DNA from: Collinsella sp. AF23-2
Lineage (GTDB): Bacteria; Actinomycetota; Coriobacteriia; Coriobacteriales; Coriobacteriaceae
Assembly: GCF_003459245.1 (NCBI RefSeq)
Contig: NZ_QRVG01000018.1
Span: 1 to 40,814 of the forward strand
Length of the DNA: 40,814 nt
Direction of reading: 5' to 3'
Shown one piece after another: positions 8,518-15,991 of the stretch. The position numbers and the translations under genes are program-made. The notes under the pieces are model-generated. The model was not told the DNA's origin. It was given only the letters and a program-made list of their open reading frames with translations, and did no database searches. The stretch's first letter is position 1. Each line of letters starts with the position of its first letter.

Positions 8518-8599
8518 GGAGTTTATCGGTCGATAAGTCAAGCCGACCGGCCCGCGATTATCAATGGTTTATTTGCTTCACATAATAAATTGACTCAGG

Positions 8600-8621
8600 A
8601 TTCACCCGCAATTCACCCGCA
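8600..8621. repeat. Adjacent 11-bp direct repeat ATTCACCCGCA
   Basis: Two head-to-tail copies lie about 60 bp past the 3' end of tRNA-fMet, beyond its terminator. Short direct repeats of this kind next to a tRNA resemble the arm-type sites that tyrosine integrases bind beside an attachment site. No integrase gene or duplicated tRNA end is present in the window. Confidence 0.5.
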
Positions 8622-8631
8622 AAGTAAACCG

Positions 8632-8669
8632 ATAAAGAAAAAGCTCGGAAGCAATTTTGCTTCCGAGCT
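8632..8669 (-). terminator. Intrinsic terminator of tRNA-fMet
   Basis: A perfect 13-bp stem (8642-8654 with 8657-8669) closes on a 2-nt TT core. On the minus strand it is followed by TTTTTCTTTAT. It lies about 10 nt beyond the encoded CCA of the tRNA. Confidence 0.95.
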
Positions 8670-8678
8670 GCAAGTTCT

Positions 8679-8755
8679 TGGTCGCGGGGGCAGGATTTGA
8701 ACCTACGACCTCCGGGTTATGAGCCCGGCGAGCTACCAGACTGCTCCACCCCGCA
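8679..8755 (-). tRNA. Initiator tRNA-fMet (CAT)
   Basis: This is a 77-nt cloverleaf with a CAT anticodon in the loop CTCATAA. The anticodon stem is CCGGG/CCCGG, which includes the three consecutive G-C pairs typical of initiator tRNAs, and the D-stem has the initiator-type A11-U24 pair. CCA is encoded. The T-arm is GTAGG/TTCAAAT/CCTGC. Positions 1 and 72 are U and G, a weak wobble rather than the usual full mismatch that marks initiators for formylation. A promoter and a strong terminator flank the gene, so it is a single-gene transcript. Confidence 0.96.
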
Positions 8756-8786
8756 ATGTCTGGGCGCCTCATGTGCGCAAGAAAGA

Positions 8787-8815
8787 ATATTACGCGGGAG
8801 TTCGGTAAACGGCAA
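8787..8815 (-). promoter_or_regulatory. Sigma-70-type promoter of tRNA-fMet
   Basis: On the minus strand, TTGCCG (8815-8810) and TAATAT (8792-8787) are separated by exactly 17 nt. The -10 box ends 31 nt before the tRNA 5' end, so a short leader is expected. Confidence 0.8.
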
Positions 8816-8951
8816 GGAAAATCTCGTAGAGCATAATTCCTTCATATTTAAACCCCTCAGCCCCTATCACCGTAAACGAATTGCAGCCGAGCGCCGTCGA
8901 CGGCACGTATACAATGGTGCGCGTCCTTTTATGCCAACACCGGGAGTAGAC

Positions 8952-9725
8952 ATGCTGCTCGCTATCGATATGGGAAATACGCAGACGGCCATGGGCCTGT
9001 TTGACGGAGACGAGCTGGTGCAGTCGTGGCGTATGCCCACCGACCGCTCCTATACCGCCGACGAGATCCACGTGCGCCTGATGGGTTTCTTTAAGATGTA
9101 CGGCCTCTCGCTCGATACGGTTGACGCGATCGCCTTTGCGGGCGTGGTGCCGCAACTCTCGCGCGAATGGCACGCCGTGGCCAACCGCATCGCGGCAGAC
9201 GCCATCGTCATCGGGCCGCAGACGGCCGCCGTGACCAAGCTGCGCGCGGCGCGCCCCCAGGCCGTGGGCGCCGACCGCGTAGCCAACGCCGTTGCGGCCG
9301 AGACTTTCTACGGCGCGCCGGCAATCGTGGTGGACTTTGGCACCGCGACCAATATCGACGTCATCGATGAGGACGGTTATTACATTGGCGGGGCGATTGC
9401 GCCGGGCATCCGCATCTCCATGGACGCGCTTGCCGCCCGTGCCGCCAAGCTCGCCAGCGTGCCGCTCGAGGCGCCCGAGCACGCCATCGGTCGCGACACC
9501 GAAGAGTGCATCAAGGTCGGCGCCGTGATGGGCGCCGCCGCCATGGCCGAGGGCCTGGTCACGCGCATGAAGCGCGAGCTGGGCCGCGAGGACGCCACCG
9601 TTATCGCCACGGGCGGTCTCGCCGGCATTGTCGCCGATTCGACCGATGCCTTCGACGTGGTCGACGGGCAACTCACCATCAAGGGCATCTGCGAAATCTA
9701 CCGCCGCATGCAGGAGCTGGGATAG
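8952..9725 (+). CDS. coaX: Type III pantothenate kinase
   Basis: The 257-residue enzyme carries out the first step of coenzyme A synthesis, ATP-dependent phosphorylation of pantothenate. The type III family belongs to the acetate/sugar kinase-Hsc70 superfamily. Visible motifs are the phosphate-binding AIDMGNTQTAMGLF at the N-terminus, the VGADRVANAVAA segment and the catalytic-site VVDFGTATNIDVIDEDG, followed by GGAIAPG. The frame is open upstream, but the ATG at 8952 follows GGGAG at the right distance and begins exactly at the conserved MLLAIDMGN, so it is chosen. A -10-like TATACAAT lies at 8908-8915 without a good -35. It is convergent with the biotin-ligase-like gene. Confidence 0.96.
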   Translation: MLLAIDMGNTQTAMGLFDGDELVQSWRMPTDRSYTADEIHVRLMGFFKMYGLSLDTVDAIAFAGVVPQLSREWHAVANRIAADAIVIGPQTAAVTKLRAARPQAVGADRVANAVAAETFYGAPAIVVDFGTATNIDVIDEDGYYIGGAIAPGIRISMDALAARAAKLASVPLEAPEHAIGRDTEECIKVGAVMGAAAMAEGLVTRMKRELGREDATVIATGGLAGIVADSTDAFDVVDGQLTIKGICEIYRRMQELG

Positions 9726-9759
9726 AGTAAACGCCAGGTCGCAGCAACCAGCCGCCAAT

Positions 9760-9802
9760 CCTATTCCTCAAAATCGAAAATTTTTCAGTTTTGAGGAATA
9801 GG
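9760..9802. terminator. 14-bp perfect hairpin after coaX
   Basis: Arms CCTATTCCTCAAAA (9760-9773) and TTTTGAGGAATAGG (9789-9802) pair perfectly around a 15-nt AT-rich loop. No T-tract follows, so it may protect the 3' end rather than terminate. The hairpin at 9825-9865 is the better terminator. Confidence 0.6.
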
Positions 9803-9824
9803 GTGCTGACAGCCCATTCCCCAG

Positions 9825-9865
9825 ACAACAAGACCCTCCCCGGCAGCCGAGGAGGGTCTTGTTGT
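9825..9865. terminator. Bidirectional terminator between coaX and the biotin-ligase-like gene
   Basis: A perfect 15-bp stem (9825-9839 with 9851-9865) has the GC-rich inner half AGACCCTCC/GGAGGGTCT and an 11-nt loop. It lies between two convergent genes. Confidence 0.75.
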
Positions 9866-9896
9866 CATCGCTATCTTTGAGCGCGGGCGCCTCGCG

Positions 9897-10598
9897 TTAC
9901 AGTCCGCGAATCCGTACGGCCTCGGGCGGAAACTCCTGCTCGCCGGCATCGGTCTTGATGGTCGCGCGGCCCCAGATGTCCAGGCCCGCAAACACACCGA
10001 CCGCAAGCGGCAAGCCGTTGGGCGACACCGCCGCGACCTGACGACCCAACAGTGGCACCATGTCAAAGTACTCGCCCAGCACCGGAGCCAGCGGGCCGGC
10101 AGCGCCCTGTGGTGTGTTGGCGGCAACCGCCCAGGTGTCCACGCGGACCAGCACGGCGGCGGCCAATGCCTCGATCAGCGCCTCATCTGCCATATCCACA
10201 CCAAGCTCACCCAGCGCCGCACGCTCAATATCAACCGTCACCGCGGCAAACATGCCCGCAGCACCGGCACCGCCGTTCACGGCAACACGCGCGAGTGACG
10301 TCTCAAACGCAGGCGCACCGCACACGATGTCACTCGGCCACTGGATACCCACCTTACCGGCAAGGCCCAGGCCCGGCGTCGACGTCGTGCCCACGAGCGC
10401 GTCCATCATGCCCATCGCGGCCACAAACGGAAGACCGTGGAAGGCGTGCATGTTCACGTCGGGGCGAACGACCAGCGAAAACGTCAGCGAAGCATCGCCC
10501 GCGCTCCACGCGCACCAGCCCGCGGACACGCCCTCGCGGCCCGCGTCACGCGCCGCGTCGAGCTCGGTGCCGGCGGCAACAGCATTCATCTCGATCAT
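9897..10598 (-). CDS. Divergent biotin-protein-ligase-like protein
   Basis: The 233-residue protein resembles the catalytic domain of BirA/biotin-[acetyl-CoA carboxylase] ligases in the segment DASLTFSLVVRP, the block IQWPSDIV and the C-terminal SH3-like region. Key features are changed. The glycine/arginine biotinyl-AMP loop (GRGRxGRxW in the family) reads GREGVSAGW, and the KWPND motif reads QWPSD, so the catalytic lysine is missing. The N-terminal STN segment and any HTH domain are absent. It may therefore be a degenerate ligase or bind biotin or another acyl group without ligase activity. Its ATG follows the folP-folK stop (TAGATG) with no gap, so the two are translationally coupled. Confidence 0.65.
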   Translation of the reverse strand: MIEMNAVAAGTELDAARDAGREGVSAGWCAWSAGDASLTFSLVVRPDVNMHAFHGLPFVAAMGMMDALVGTTSTPGLGLAGKVGIQWPSDIVCGAPAFETSLARVAVNGGAGAAGMFAAVTVDIERAALGELGVDMADEALIEALAAAVLVRVDTWAVAANTPQGAAGPLAPVLGEYFDMVPLLGRQVAAVSPNGLPLAVGVFAGLDIWGRATIKTDAGEQEFPPEAVRIRGL

Positions 10599-12341
10599 CT
10601 ACATGCGCCCCAATTCGCCCACGATATGGCCCACGCGGTCCTCGGGCCCCTTGACCTCGACGCCGTTGTAGCGGAAGAACCGCGCCGGATCGTGCATCAG
10701 ATCCTCGAGCGGCACCAGCACAAAGTCGCGCTCGCCGATCAGCGGATGCGGCAGGCGCAGCTTTTTGCCCCCGTGGGTCTCGCCGTCCATCCACAGCAGA
10801 TCCAGGTCGATGGTGCGCGGGCCGTTGGCCTTGGCCTTTTTGGAGCGGTCGCGGCCCAGCTCGGCCTCGATCTTCATGAGCTCGTCGAGCAGCACCAACG
10901 GCGCCAGCTCGGTCTTGATCTCGATGACGGCGTTGGCAAACGCGTCCTGACGCGTCTCGTAGGCCGGCTCGCTCTCGTAGATCTTGGAGGAGTTGGACAC
11001 GCAGGTGAGTGGAATCTCGGCGATCATGTCGCGTGCGGCGCGGATGTTGTCACAGCGATGCCCCAGGTTGGAGCCCACGGCCACAAACGCGCGGCGCGGC
11101 TGCGGCTTGGCAACCGCCCAGTAGCCGTTCAGGAACTGCGCAAAACCCGCGGCGTCGTGCACGCGCACGATGTTGGCACCGGCCTGGATGGCGCCCAGGC
11201 ACACGCCAAACGTAGCGGCATCGCGCTCGGCGGCCTCGGTCACGCCCGAGACGGCGCCCACAAAGCGCTTGCGCGATACGGCGCACATGAGCGGATAGCC
11301 CAGTGACGCCATCTTGGCAGTCTCGCGCTGGATGACGATGTCCTCGTTAGCCGACTTACCAAAGCCCGGGCCAGGATCGATGCAGATGCGGTCGCGCGAC
11401 ACGCCGGCGTGGATGAGCGTGCGGGCCTGGTCGGACAGAAAGCCCATAACGCGGCGCATGATGGGCGCCGAATCGGGCAGGGTGAAGCGGCGGAGCTGAG
11501 AGGTGGGCACGTAGGCCTCCTCGCGGCGGGCGCTGCGGCGCATCATGGCCGCCAGGTGATCATTGGGCTCCGATGCGGCCTCGGTGGCTGCGGGCGCGGC
11601 CTCGGGCGCGGGCGCGACGGTCTCGGCGGCAGCAGCCTGCTCGGCGGCAGGCGTCTCCTGCTCGCTTGCAGGCTCGGTCGCGGGCTCAGGTTCGCCAAAC
11701 GGCAACGAGGGCTGCACCACGCCACCCGGAAGCTTGGCCTCCGGCTTAGGCTCACCCAGCAACTTGCCGCGACGGCGACGAGCCGGCTTCTCGGCCTCAC
11801 GCGCGGCCTCGGCAGCCGCCTCGCGCGCCTTCTCGGCAACAAACGCCGCTGCCGAGGTATCGAGCTGCACCGTTGCGTGCGTGCGGGTGGGCACGGCGAC
11901 CTCGCCGGCATGCATCACAATGACTCCGCAGGTGCTCGTCTTAACAAACTCGACCATCTTGGGGTCGGTGAAGCCGGTCACGTCGTTGACGATCGAGGCG
12001 CCGCAGCGCACGGCCGCCTTAGCAACCGCCACGTGGCGCGTGTCGATCGAGACGATGGCGCCCTCTTTGGCCAGCGCGCGCACCACGGGCAGCACGCGGC
12101 GAGCCTCCTCATCGGGATTGACCGGGGTAAATCCGGGGCGCGTGGACTCGCCGCCCACGTCGATGATGTCGGCGCCGGCGTCGAGCATCGCCAGGCCGTA
12201 CTCGATGGCGGCATCCGGGTCGAAGTGCTCCCCGCCGTCGCTAAACGAATCGGGCGTCACGTTGAGGACGCCCATGATGCGCGGACGGTCAAAGCTGAGC
12301 TCGTACTTTCCGCACCGCCATGTCTTGCTGTCGTTCGCCAT
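10599..12341 (-). CDS. folP: Dihydropteroate synthase-HPPK fusion with a long disordered insert
   Basis: The 580-residue protein joins two consecutive folate enzymes. The N-terminal part is dihydropteroate synthase: VLNVTPDSFSDGG, VGGESTRPG, SIDTR, VNDVTG, VIVMH at about 141, DPGPGFGK at about 322, SRKRF, and NIVRVHD. From about 417 to the end is 6-hydroxymethyl-dihydropterin pyrophosphokinase (AVGSNLGHR; GPRTIDLDLLWMDG near 505; LPHPLIGERDFVLVPL). Between VIVMH and DPGPGFGK there are about 180 residues where the family has roughly 45. The extra stretch is Ala/Glu/Pro-rich with a basic RRRRGK patch and looks disordered. HPPK acts before DHPS in the pathway, and the common fusion order is HPPK-DHPS; here it is reversed. 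The frame opens earlier, but AGGAGG 6 nt before the ATG at 12341 fixes the start. Confidence 0.93.
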   Translation of the reverse strand: MANDSKTWRCGKYELSFDRPRIMGVLNVTPDSFSDGGEHFDPDAAIEYGLAMLDAGADIIDVGGESTRPGFTPVNPDEEARRVLPVVRALAKEGAIVSIDTRHVAVAKAAVRCGASIVNDVTGFTDPKMVEFVKTSTCGVIVMHAGEVAVPTRTHATVQLDTSAAAFVAEKAREAAAEAAREAEKPARRRRGKLLGEPKPEAKLPGGVVQPSLPFGEPEPATEPASEQETPAAEQAAAAETVAPAPEAAPAATEAASEPNDHLAAMMRRSARREEAYVPTSQLRRFTLPDSAPIMRRVMGFLSDQARTLIHAGVSRDRICIDPGPGFGKSANEDIVIQRETAKMASLGYPLMCAVSRKRFVGAVSGVTEAAERDAATFGVCLGAIQAGANIVRVHDAAGFAQFLNGYWAVAKPQPRRAFVAVGSNLGHRCDNIRAARDMIAEIPLTCVSNSSKIYESEPAYETRQDAFANAVIEIKTELAPLVLLDELMKIEAELGRDRSKKAKANGPRTIDLDLLWMDGETHGGKKLRLPHPLIGERDFVLVPLEDLMHDPARFFRYNGVEVKGPEDRVGHIVGELGRM

Positions 12342-12435
12342 GAACATCCTCCTAAAATGCCCACGCCGCCGCGCTCGGGCGCTGGCGGCGTGGTCGCTTT
12401 GCAATCAGTCTTTCTATTGTATCCGCGCACGCGGG

Positions 12436-13188
12436 CTAGAACGCAAACGCGGCCGCGATGTCGCAAGAAATCAGCAGGTCGGCATTTGCATCCTGATCGG
12501 TGGGGGCAAGATTGCAAATGGCCAGCGTATCGCCGGTAAAGTAGCGTGTAAGGCCCGCCGCCGGATACACCACGAGCGAGGTCCCGCCTACAATGAGGGC
12601 ATCGGCCGCGGCGATGGCGGCAACGGCACCGGTCAACACATGCTCGTCGAGCGGTTCTTCGTAGAGCACCACATCGGGCTTGATGCGACCACCGCACGCG
12701 GGGCACACGGGCACGCCCGCGGCGTCCTCGTGCTCGCGCGAGCAAATCCACTCGGCGCTATAGACCGCTCCGCACGACTGGCAAATGTTGCGATGGACCG
12801 ATCCGTGCAACTCAAACACGCGCTGCGAGCCCGCCATCTGATGCAAGCCGTCGATGTTTTGCGTCACCACGACATCGAGCTTGCCAGCTCGCTCCAGCTC
12901 GGCGAGCTTGGTGTGACAGCGGTTGGGCTTAGCGTTAAGCGCGATCATCTTGGTGCGGTAAAAGTCGAAGAACTCCGCCGGATGCGTCTCGTAAAAGCTG
13001 TGCGAGAGCATGGTCTCGGGCGGGTAGGCAAACTGCTGGTGATACAGGCCGTCAACGCTGCGAAAATCGGGAATGCCGCTTGCCGTGGAAACACCAGCGC
13101 CACCAAAGAACACCATGCGCTTGTGGGTATTGAACAGCTCCGCCAGCGCGGCGGAGGCCTGCTTGGGATCTGTTATCGCTTGCGTCAT
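12436..13188 (-). CDS. Sir2-family NAD-dependent protein deacylase
   Basis: This is a 250-residue sirtuin. GGAGVSTASGIPDFRS (about 29-44) and TQNIDGLH (109-116) form the NAD pocket. His128 in ELHGSVH is the catalytic base, and Cys136/Cys139 with Cys162/Cys165 (CQSC, CPAC) are the zinc ligands. It removes acyl groups from lysines and produces nicotinamide and O-acyl-ADP-ribose. The frame extends far upstream, but that part is antisense to the neighbouring nuclease. GGAGG lies 7 nt before the ATG at 13188 and the protein then starts at normal length. It is divergent from exonuclease III, with a 114-bp shared promoter region. Confidence 0.95.
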   Translation of the reverse strand: MTQAITDPKQASAALAELFNTHKRMVFFGGAGVSTASGIPDFRSVDGLYHQQFAYPPETMLSHSFYETHPAEFFDFYRTKMIALNAKPNRCHTKLAELERAGKLDVVVTQNIDGLHQMAGSQRVFELHGSVHRNICQSCGAVYSAEWICSREHEDAAGVPVCPACGGRIKPDVVLYEEPLDEHVLTGAVAAIAAADALIVGGTSLVVYPAAGLTRYFTGDTLAICNLAPTDQDANADLLISCDIAAAFAF

Positions 13189-13302
13189 GTTTGTCCTCCG
13201 TCCATGTTGGTCGGGGCGGCTGCGATTGCGCCGTCGCCCACGGAGCCCACCCCGCCCCTGTTGCGCTAATCTTAAGCCTGCCAACCCCGTCGAAAGGACA
13301 CC

Positions 13303-14121
13303 ATGCCTCAGACTTACACTTTCGCCTCGTGGAACGTCAACGGCCTGCGCGCCGTGCTCAAAAAGGACCCGAGCTTTATCCAGATCACGCAAGAACTCGA
13401 CGTCGATATCCTGGCGCTGCAAGAGACCAAGCTGCAAGAAGGCCAGGTCGATATTGACCTGCCCGGCTATCACCAAACCTGGAGCTACGCCGAGCGTAAA
13501 GGCTATTCGGGCACTGCGGTCTTTAGCCGCCAGGAACCGCTGCGCGTGCTGCACGCCGATGCGCTGCTGCCCTACGCCGGCGAGGGTGAGGCAGCTGAGC
13601 TCGTTGCCCAAGCCGCGACCGAGGGCCGTGTCTGCGCGCTGGAGTTCGACAAGTTCTGGTTTGTCGACGTCTATACACCCAACGCCCAAAATGAACTCGC
13701 CCGCATCGACGTGCGCATGGCCTGGGACGATGCTTACCGCGGCTTTTTGAACGCGCTCGAGCGCGAGACCGGCAAACCCGTCGTGACCTGCGGCGACTTT
13801 AACGTGGCGCACGAGGAGATCGACCTTAAGAACCCCAAGTCCAACCGCGGCAACGCCGGCTTTTCGGACGAGGAGCGCGGCAAGTTTACCGAGCTGCTCA
13901 ACGCCGGCTTTACCGATACCTGGCGTGCGGCAAACCCCGACGTCGAGGGCGTCTACAGCTGGTGGAGCTATCGCTTTAATGCCCGCAAGAACAACGCCGG
14001 CTGGCGCATCGACTACTTCCTGGTAAGCGACGCAATCGCCGACAACGTACGCGACACCGGCATCCGCGGCGACATCTTCGGCAGCGACCACTGCCCCGTC
14101 ACCCTTACGTTGGAGCTCTAA
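13303..14121 (+). CDS. xth: Exodeoxyribonuclease III / AP endonuclease
   Basis: The 272-residue enzyme of the ExoIII/ExoA endonuclease-exonuclease-phosphatase family acts in base-excision repair at abasic sites. The family motifs are in order: ASWNVNGLR, LALQETK (metal-binding Glu), YTPNAQN, CGDFNVAHEEID, WWSYRFNARKNNAGWRIDYF, and GSDHCPV with the catalytic Asp-His pair. A GAAAGGA ribosome site precedes the ATG. It is slightly longer than the usual 250-255 residues because of an acidic stretch around 85-105. It is a single gene, followed by the repeat modules described below. Confidence 0.96.
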   Translation: MPQTYTFASWNVNGLRAVLKKDPSFIQITQELDVDILALQETKLQEGQVDIDLPGYHQTWSYAERKGYSGTAVFSRQEPLRVLHADALLPYAGEGEAAELVAQAATEGRVCALEFDKFWFVDVYTPNAQNELARIDVRMAWDDAYRGFLNALERETGKPVVTCGDFNVAHEEIDLKNPKSNRGNAGFSDEERGKFTELLNAGFTDTWRAANPDVEGVYSWWSYRFNARKNNAGWRIDYFLVSDAIADNVRDTGIRGDIFGSDHCPVTLTLEL

Positions 14122-14137
14122 CTCCAGCTGCCCCCGG

Positions 14138-14341
14138 AGACGAAGGAAAACGGATCATTTTGGGCCTCGTGAGGGTGTCCGCGTGACCCATCCGCCACGA
14201 AACACGCCCATCTACTACGTTTAAGCCACCACCCTCAACCACAGCGAACAACGCAAAAAGAAAACCGCAGGTAGAAAGCCTGCGGTTTTTCATAAAACGC
14301 GGTCATGGTCGGGAGTATCAAGCTAAACGTAGTAGATGGGC
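14138..14341. repeat. Intergenic module 1: header plus 18-bp inverted repeat around a terminator
   Basis: The header near 14144-14175 (GGAAAACGGATCATTTTGGG) is followed by perfect 18-bp arms at 14206-14223 and 14324-14341 (GCCCATCTACTACGTTTA and its complement). Arm similarity continues outward with three mismatches (CGAAAC beside the left arm, GTTTCG beside the right). In the middle, 14261-14290 forms an 11-bp hairpin (AAAACCGCAGG/CCTGCGGTTTT) followed by T, which can terminate exonuclease III transcripts. Module 2, to the right, has the same order of parts. Confidence 0.8.
14261..14290 (+). terminator. Intrinsic terminator after exonuclease III
   Basis: An 11-bp perfect stem (14261-14271 with 14279-14289) and a 7-nt loop end in TTTTT. 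It lies 140 bp after the exonuclease stop codon, inside the 18-bp inverted repeat of module 1. Confidence 0.8.
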
Positions 14342-14388
14342 CAGTTTCGTAGCAAGCGCCGTCAACTGATTCCCTGGGGACATCTGGG

Positions 14389-14608
14389 GACGGAAGAAAA
14401 TGGATCAATTTGGCTCTCTGAGGGCCACGATGCCCGTCATATCAGCCGGCCATTCCAAAACTATGCCGGTTTACGGGGCTGAATCGCGAACCCCCAACCA
14501 TACGCAATTCCGAGATAATAAAACCGCAGGTGAACGGCTTACTCTATTTCGAAAAAAGCCGGCATGGTCTGCCTGCGCCAATCTAGCCCCGTAAACCGGC
14601 ATAGTTTT
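14389..14608. repeat. Intergenic module 2: header plus 24-bp inverted repeat
   Basis: The header near 14395-14425 (GAAAATGGATCAATTTGG) resembles that of module 1. Perfect 24-bp arms follow at 14457-14480 and 14585-14608 (beginning AAAACTATGCCGG). The interior again holds AAAACCGCAGG (14520-14530) and CATGGTC (14563-14569), the same words in the same order as in module 1. Inner complements GCAGG/CCTGC and GGCTT/AAGCC allow a nested hairpin. The arm sequence is unrelated to that of module 1. No coding frame was found here. Confidence 0.8.
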
Positions 14609-14655
14609 GAAATGACACTTCGGCAGTATTGATTCCCGCCCCGACGCAACCAGCC

Positions 14656-15354
14656 CTACAGCCTGTATTTCACGACGACACGGTTAATGCGACGGCACCA
14701 AGGCTTGTACAAGGCGGCCAAAAACACGCAGGTCGCAAGGCCGTGCGTAATATCGAACGGCACTGCCGTGGCAAGACGCGCCACGGCACCCGCCCAAGTA
14801 AGCGGCTGTACAAAACCAATGATGTCATATGCGTTGATCACGACGCCATAGAGCAGGCCCGACGCAAAGCCGTACGCCAGCAGTACTGGCATGCGCACGG
14901 TGCCGTCGACGCGGTCGAACGCACCCGCATACGCTAGCGCGCCGCCAACATAGCCAACCAGCCCCCAGGCATACATCTGCCACGGCGTCCACATGCCTTG
15001 TCCAAAAAAGAAATTGCTGGTCAGCGCCGCCAGCGCGCCAACCATAAAACCATTGCGGCGACCAAGCGTCGCCCCCGCGATAATGGCGATGGCACTCACC
15101 GGTTTAAAGTCGGGAATGGGACCGAACAAGATGCGCCCCGCCGCGGCCAACGCCGCCAACACCAGCGTGGGCATAATCTGGCGCAGGCCCGGGCGCGAAG
15201 CCTCGTAACCCGCAAAGAACAGCGCAAGCACCAGCGCCACCACAACCAGCATGGCCAACGCTGCCTGCTCAACGCCCGCCAGCAACGCCGCAGCCATCAC
15301 CGCAGGAACCGCCAGCAGCAGCGGGATTTCCATATGTTGCAAGACGCGTGACAA
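14656..15354 (-). CDS. ECF transporter S component, substrate unknown
   Basis: The predicted protein of about 232 residues is almost entirely hydrophobic with five or six membrane helices. The central segment PIPDFKPVSAIAIIAGATLG and the aromatic-rich region around GQGMWTPWQMYAWG match S components of energy-coupling-factor vitamin transporters. Such a protein binds a vitamin or cofactor precursor and docks on an EcfAA'T energising module. That module is encoded at 21066-23602, so the two may work together (inference). The preferred start is the TTG at 15354, with GGGGG 6 nt upstream; the ATG at 15333 has no ribosome site. The ligand cannot be told from sequence. Confidence 0.75.
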   Translation of the reverse strand: MSRVLQHMEIPLLLAVPAVMAAALLAGVEQAALAMLVVVALVLALFFAGYEASRPGLRQIMPTLVLAALAAAGRILFGPIPDFKPVSAIAIIAGATLGRRNGFMVGALAALTSNFFFGQGMWTPWQMYAWGLVGYVGGALAYAGAFDRVDGTVRMPVLLAYGFASGLLYGVVINAYDIIGFVQPLTWAGAVARLATAVPFDITHGLATCVFLAALYKPWCRRINRVVVKYRL

Positions 15355-15475
15355 CGGCAGCCCCCATCAAACGAATGTCCGTTTATGGTAGCACGGGCAA
15401 AATGAGGCCGACCAATCCCCCGGCCGACCTTGGCTGCCAGTCGATCAGGCTTTCGCCACGCGACCGGTCTTGGCG

Positions 15476-15937
15476 CTATTCGCCCGTAACTTTAGCGGCA
15501 ATGGCCGCGACAAAAGGATCAAACAGCAAGCCGCCCACAACGACAAAGGCCCATCCGCCCACCACGAGGCGAACCCAGCGCGAGAAAAACGGCACACCGT
15601 CGATAACGCCAACGCCTGACTGAAACGCGACTTCAAATAGCCCGATAATGCAGAAGAGCAGAGTAGCGCCCACAACGGTTCCGCAAATCCGTGCGCCCGG
15701 AGTGTTCCGATCAAAACCAAAAAACTCAACGCACGTCTCAATTGCTTTGCCAAAGAGCGGCAAAAAACCCACGAACTGTGCAATACCGATGGCCAGAATA
15801 AGCTGCCCCCAGAAACCAGTAAGTCCCTGAAAATCTAAGCCAGGCTTTCCCTCAACAATCGGCAGAAATGAACACATGAATAGAGGATTAACGATGCCGT
15901 TGAGAATGGTCACAGCGGTACTCTTTTTTAGTGTCAA
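15476..15937 (-). CDS. Small polytopic membrane protein, unknown function
   Basis: The predicted protein has about 153 residues and four hydrophobic segments. The first lies near the N-terminus (TILNGIVNPLFMCSFLPIV), with further ones around 45-65, 85-105 and 125-148. AAAGGAG is followed directly by one TTG and, 9 nt later, by another. The second TTG (15937) has proper spacing and is chosen; the alternative start at 15946 adds three residues. I do not recognise the family. It is 45 bp downstream of an MFS carrier in the same direction and is probably the last gene of the MFS/amidohydrolase unit. Confidence 0.6.
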   Translation of the reverse strand: MTLKKSTAVTILNGIVNPLFMCSFLPIVEGKPGLDFQGLTGFWGQLILAIGIAQFVGFLPLFGKAIETCVEFFGFDRNTPGARICGTVVGATLLFCIIGLFEVAFQSGVGVIDGVPFFSRWVRLVVGGWAFVVVGGLLFDPFVAAIAAKVTGE

Positions 15938-15991
15938 GTAGACCAACTCCTTTTGCCCTTGTCGGCCAGGCCCAAAGGGCGGAAGCGAATA

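Noticed and set aside
8697..8951. A coaX start inside the tRNA-fMet region
   Set aside because: The open frame crosses the tRNA gene on the opposite strand; the family's conserved N-terminus starts at 8952 with a ribosome site.
13189..14091. An N-terminal extension of the sirtuin giving a 551-residue protein
   Set aside because: The extra part is antisense to exonuclease III, and a good GGAGG site places the start at 13188.
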